Shown here piece after piece: positions 37,701 through 43,700 of a stretch of DNA of 64,000 nucleotides (position 1 is its first letter; each line of letters begins with the position of its first letter). A model generated the notes under the pieces. It was not told the origin of the DNA, ran no database searches, and saw only the letters and a program-made list of their open reading frames with translations. A program made the translations under genes and the position numbers. This DNA is from Holothuria scabra (taxonomy: Eukaryota > Echinodermata > Holothuroidea > Aspidochirotida > Holothuriidae), in NCBI GenBank assembly GCA_037179385.1, contig CM074180.1:28439455-28503454 (forward strand), written 5' to 3'.

Positions 37701-40700
37701 ACATAGATTTGTCACATGCATGTAGAATTAGTGCTTAAATCAGGTATCTGCATTGTTGGTGCACATTGCAGAGATTTACATGCCTTTATTGGATATTGCT
37801 CTTTCTGTTGTGTGATGTCACATACAGACCTGCCAACCTGTAAAATTTCAATTTCAGGAGATATCTTTTTTTTCATAGCCAAAAATAGGGAGATAGGTAG
37901 AAAAACTAGGAGGTTGTGAGTTTTTTGGCTAAAGTGATACACATGCTGGCACTTTAGGCTAAAGCCTACCTAGGCTTGGACCAGATAATATGATACTTTG
38001 CACTGTGGAAGTTGCTCTTGTTTGGGTATTTCCATGTTCGTTGCCATACATGGTAAGCATAATAGGTTTCCCTTCAGAGTATATATCATCATAAAGATGG
38101 TTAAGTGCTAACTTAAGTACCATGCATTGGTTAAAACGTAAAAAATTGTTGAAATGTGTTAATTTATGGTCCACTTTCCTAATAGGCCTACAAGCTTTGT
38201 ATTAACTGCTCATTATTTTCAAAATGTCACAATGAAACAGCGAGGCCAGGAGATCTGGATAAAAATTGTGCGTCTCCCTGTAAAACCAGGAGGGTTGACA
38301 AGTCTTCATATGAAAATGGTCTTTAGGAATGCTGGGCTGTAGGACTGTCCTAAGTTTTGTTGGCATATTGTTGTATTTGAAGGGGGTAACAGAATTAAAA
38401 TCTTATCATTTTACAATGCTGACTTGATATATTTGATACCCTCTTGGACTGTTATTTGTTTACTGTTATTACTGTTATTGATATGTGAAACAGATTGTGG
38501 CATGAGGCACATGGTGCTAGAATTCTGTAGGAGATTTTACCCAACATACCCTACAAAAAGGCCTTTTTCCAAGTTCCAAGCCAAGAGTTGTTATTCATTG
38601 ATGAAGTTTGTCACCAACATCTCTGTCTCACTGCAATATGACAGCATACCCACATGAATCTATTGATCTCAAAGTAGCTGTTAATGAAGGAAGCTCAGTG
38701 ATAAATTCTTTAGGAATAGTGATCAACTACAACCTTGGACAAAACTGTTGAGACACTGTTTCATATTATTCCTAAATCTCAGTTAGAGGGCTAACATGAA
38801 ACCCCCATTCCCCCTCTCAATGTTGTGTCGAGAAGAATGACTCTGTGTGGTGAACAGCATAGCAGTGGTCAACATTGGAAGGGGGATTGGGGTGTACCAA
38901 CAAGTTTTGTCCAAAATTGTAGGTATTGGTATACTTTAGTTATTAAGAGCTGTCAACTAGGTATAGGTGCACTTTTCTAATGTTGTGGAAAAGAATTTAT
39001 AGGGAACAGAGTCATCATCTTAACTGCTGTTTTTTTTTTTTACTTTTACCATTCAGTTCACTAGTTTCAGTTTCATTGTTGTTGGTACAATAATGGGTTA
39101 TTGTACCAACAACAATGAAACTGAAATATGATAGCTCTGCTGTCTTTTTAATTTTCATGTTCTTGCCTTCTTCAATAAAATGATATTTGACAAACAGATT
39201 CTTCCCTTATTCTTGGCTATCTCAAGGAGAGCAGACTTTATAGAAATTTCTGACACAACTCCAGCTTTTGCCTAACCATTTCTGTGTAAATTGATCCCTT
39301 TTTGTACTACCTTCAGGTAATTTGACCCCAACTTTCATTTTCTTTCTTGGTGACACTGTATAACACATTTGTGTTGGTGTGTTGTTAAATCCCATCTACT
39401 GTAACTAATTCAATGAAACCATAAACATAGCTAGAACTGAATCGGATGTACTGTTGTAATTATTTTCAGAGGTGGCTATCACAAAGACAAATGAGGTTTG
39501 AAGGAGGTTTTCAAGGAAGAACCAATAAGTTAGTGGATGGTTGCTACTCATTTTGGCAAGCAGGTGCTTTCCCTGTTGTGCATGGCATCCTTAGTAAACA
39601 ACATGATAATGCATTAGATACATCATCTTGGATGTTTAATGAAGGTAAGGTTTTAAAGATCTCTGGACATGTATCCAAACAGCTGCTTCACCCAACAATG
39701 ACAGATTCAGTCCCCCTGTTACCAATCTTATTGGTTTCGTTGATAAGAGAAACCTATGCATTCATGATGACATGTGTGTGTATGTATGTGTGTATGTGTG
39801 TGAGCCTGTAAACGATACCTTGCCGGGTACAAGCCGCTCACTAGAGCTAAGGCCTCACACATCTTTCCTCGCTCACGCGGAGCTCGTAACTGGCGTAGCT
39901 TCCTGAAAACTTGGACAATGAGCTCTTTTACGTGATATGCAAGAGCCCGCCCTCGCTCGTGGCATTCATGTCCCGCGTGACATAAACAGGTAAAGGGGAA
40001 TTCCGACCATTTCCTTACGGGGAACAGTTCTGCGTACCCCGTAAGGCATTGAATACGGGTATGTCATGTGTATGTGTTTTCTGTGTGTGTTCGTGACGCT
40101 TTGCTCGTTAACATGATATCTCAAGATAGGAATGTCTGACAGTTTTAAAAAGTGGCACATAGATGCGCCATATTGCGAGGAAGAACCCTATTGTTTTTGG
40201 CAGAGGTCAAAGGTCATTTGGGGTCACCAGGCGTCAAAGGCTGAAAATTTTGTAAGCACGATATCTCAAGATAGGAAACTTGGATAAATTTCATATTTTT
40301 TATGTGGATGTGTAAAGGTCAGAAGATAGTCCCTATTGTTTTTGATGGAGGTCAAAGGTCATCTGGGGTCACGGGCTCAAAGGCTGAAAATCTTGTTAGC
40401 ACGATATGTCAGGATAGGAAACTTGGATAGATTTCATATTTGGTGTGTGGATGCGTTATGGTCAGAAGATGGTACCTATTGTTTTTGGTGGAGGTCAAAG
40501 GTCATCTGGGGTCACAGTGTTCAAAGTCTGAAAATCCGGTTAACACAATATCTCAAGGTAGGGGACTCGAATACATGTCATATTTGGTTTGTGGATGGGT
40601 GAAAGTCTGGAGATGGTCCCTATAAAGATGCCAAATATCCACATTTAGATAGAGTAATTACCATTTCCACTCTCTAATCTGCAATTACAAAAATCCTCCA

Positions 40701-43700
40701 AAAATTTCTCTTTTCACACATTAAGAACCTTTGTTGAACACTCAAAATTGTGAAAAGTTAAAAACAATGGAACAGCGTAAAAAAGTTCACCATATGATTT
40801 GTATATGGGTGGAAAGTATATAAATTGATGGTATTCTACCGTGACAATTCTTGACATTGGGAAGAATTGAAAACTCAAAGTGTCTAGTTTCCTAAACTGA
40901 GAAGTTTATGTTGTGTTGTGTAAACACATCTTAATTATTTTTTGAACATATTAGAATAACATTTGAATGGGAAGATAATGGTACACGATGGGATTATCTG
41001 AAATGGAACCTTTGTGTATCATCGAAACCTCAATGCAGTTTTGCATTCTGGTTTGAACTCCAGTTTCCCCTTAAGATGTTACTCAACCAAGCTCCATGTT
41101 GCATGGTAGAACTGTTCCTACTGTGTGCATTATCAATACGATTTAAATATGTTGAAATCAAGAAGTTCCTTTTTTTTTTGGTAATTTTTTTAATGTTTTC
41201 TTTTTTAAATCACAGATGCATTACAAGAATATATTTTAGTTTGTTGTCAAAATCTTAATGGTGGATTGCTGGATAAACCAGGAAAGTGAGTACCGTAATG
41301 AAAATTAGTTACATAACTTGTTGAATGTGATGGTTTTTGTTTGTCCTGTTCATTCTTTTTGACAAGAGATAAGTTTGTAGTTAGGATTTTTTATTTCATG
41401 TTGGACTAATATGTGTTCATTAGGACTGCATCAAGTATTCAACTGCTTGGTCAAGTGGATAGAGCTTCTGATTTGCAGCCCTGAGGCCTGGGGCATGACT
41501 CCTGGCCCGGCCATACTGAAGACTTGCTGCCAGTTTGCTTGGTGCTCAGCATAAGCAATGGAGTAGGGACAACAAGCCAGGGATTCACAACTGGAAAATA
41601 GACTTTGTCTGACCTGAATTAAACCAATTGGTCAGAAACTGAGATGTAAAACCTCATCTAACAAAGCAAATGTTCATGTAATCAAAACAGGTACTTGTCT
41701 GTAAAGCAAATAGCATAACAGGTATACGGCATTGACCTAGGACAAACCTCCCATACATCAAAACACAATCATCTGTCACATGGAAAATTTTGTTTTTGTG
41801 TGATGTTCAAACTTGGTCTCAAGCTTCCAGTAGCCATTAAAGATTCGGGTAGTGAGAACAGATACCTGGTTTGGAGTATTTGCTAATAGACTGAGGCTGA
41901 TTGGTTGTTGGTATGAGGTCATGCCTCCGTAGGCTACAACACACAAATTTGATAAGTATTAATTAATGCTAATTGTTTTGTCTATGACTGCATTGCAAAA
42001 AGAAAGTAATACTTAGGATTATCAATAAGAATAAACATGCTACAGGATGAGTGTGATAATATATACATATCTAGCCAGTTGGGAAGCAGACCTTGCAGTT
42101 GTTCTGTTTATCTATTCATTACATGTACATACATTCCCATCACTTGCATATGTGCACACCAGATGCATGGCATTGTGTTGAATTTTGTATTGTAGTGCCC
42201 CAATATACAAGGTACCATCAGGTACCATCATGGATTGCATTTCAAGATGGCTGAATGCTTAAGAGGTGTACTGCAAACATATTTGTATCATAAACAAAGC
42301 AGGATTGACTGTTTTCAGGAAAATTGTAATAATTCATCAACAAACCTACGTGGGTAAGTATATTTCCTAAAAAATGTCAGCATTTTGGGTTTGTTATGAA
42401 CTTCATGGATGATTTCAGGACAAATTTGTGACCATTTGCCCAGCATCATGGGTGACCTAAAATCACCTGGTGATTCTTTTGCCTTTTGTCCCATAATTTC
42501 CCCTGAAATTGGTTGTATGATAACTTGCAAATTTAGTCTGTAAAGTATCATAGTACTTTTCTTGATTGTAAATGCAATTATACAGAATAAAATAGCCATT
42601 CTTTTTTCCAAGTGTACATTTGGACAGCATGTTTGGTCTAACAGTAGAGTATCCACCTCTCACGCAGAAGGCCTGGGTTCGATTCCGGGTTAAATCATAC
42701 CAAAGACTCTAAAAATGGAAACCTACTGCCGTTGTGCGTGATGCTCCCCATAAGCAATGGAGTAGAGAAAGCCAACCAGTGAGCCACAACTGGAAAAAAG
42801 GCTGTGGCTGGCTCGACTTGAACCAATAGGTTGGAAACTGGGTCGTAAAACTCTACCTAACTAACTTATCCAAGTGTACATTTCTATAAGCAGCTAAACT
42901 GCAAAATTGTGTGAAATCATTAGAACAATAATATATTTTGGTGACCCTAAGGTCAGCTTCCCAACTGTAGTTTGAAAATGAAAGAAGGAAATCACTGTAA
43001 ACAAAACATGATGGCATTAAGGAATGGAACGTGACAGATAGATAGGATATGTAGAAAAGGACACCAATTGATTTGGCTCTAAAATGAACAGCATGAATGA
43101 GCTTGATGACTATGCACTGTTGTATAGACTTAAACAAAAGAAAAAGGTACTGTTAGTCACATTTATGAGATGTGCATGGTTTACAAAATTTATTCTTTTC
43201 CAGACAAGCTATTAAAAGTTAACAGCATATTTTCTGCTGTTAGTCACATTTATGAGATGTGCATGGTTTACAAAATTTATTCTTTTCCAGACAAGCTATT
43301 AAAAGTTAACAGCATATTTTCTGCAGGCCTTGAGTTTTAGATTTTCTAAGGGTGCTCCAAATCATATGCCTTTGAAAATGTAGGAAGTGTGATAGGTTTG
43401 CTGTTTTATTTAACTCAAATTGATTTAAATAAACTCCCATTCCTCATCTAGATGTGCAAAAAATCACAGCCTCACAGTGATTTTAGGTAAGTCATGTGTG
43501 ATTTCACTCCTATGCCAAGGTCTGAATTTCTTTTCTGGATTATGTCATATGTAAATTCTTTAAGTAGCAAGCTAAGTAGCAAACTAACTTTCAAGTAGAA
43601 ATCATTAAACTTGTATTTTCTCTTCCAGACCTAGAGACTATTACCATACCTGCTACTGTTTGAGTGGTCTGTCATTGGCTCAGCATTTCCTGACTGACAC

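Noticed and set aside
42622..42692. tRNA gene with a perfect B box
   Set aside because: No convincing acceptor stem pairing; the head is followed by the shared SINE body and bounded by a 15-bp target duplication.
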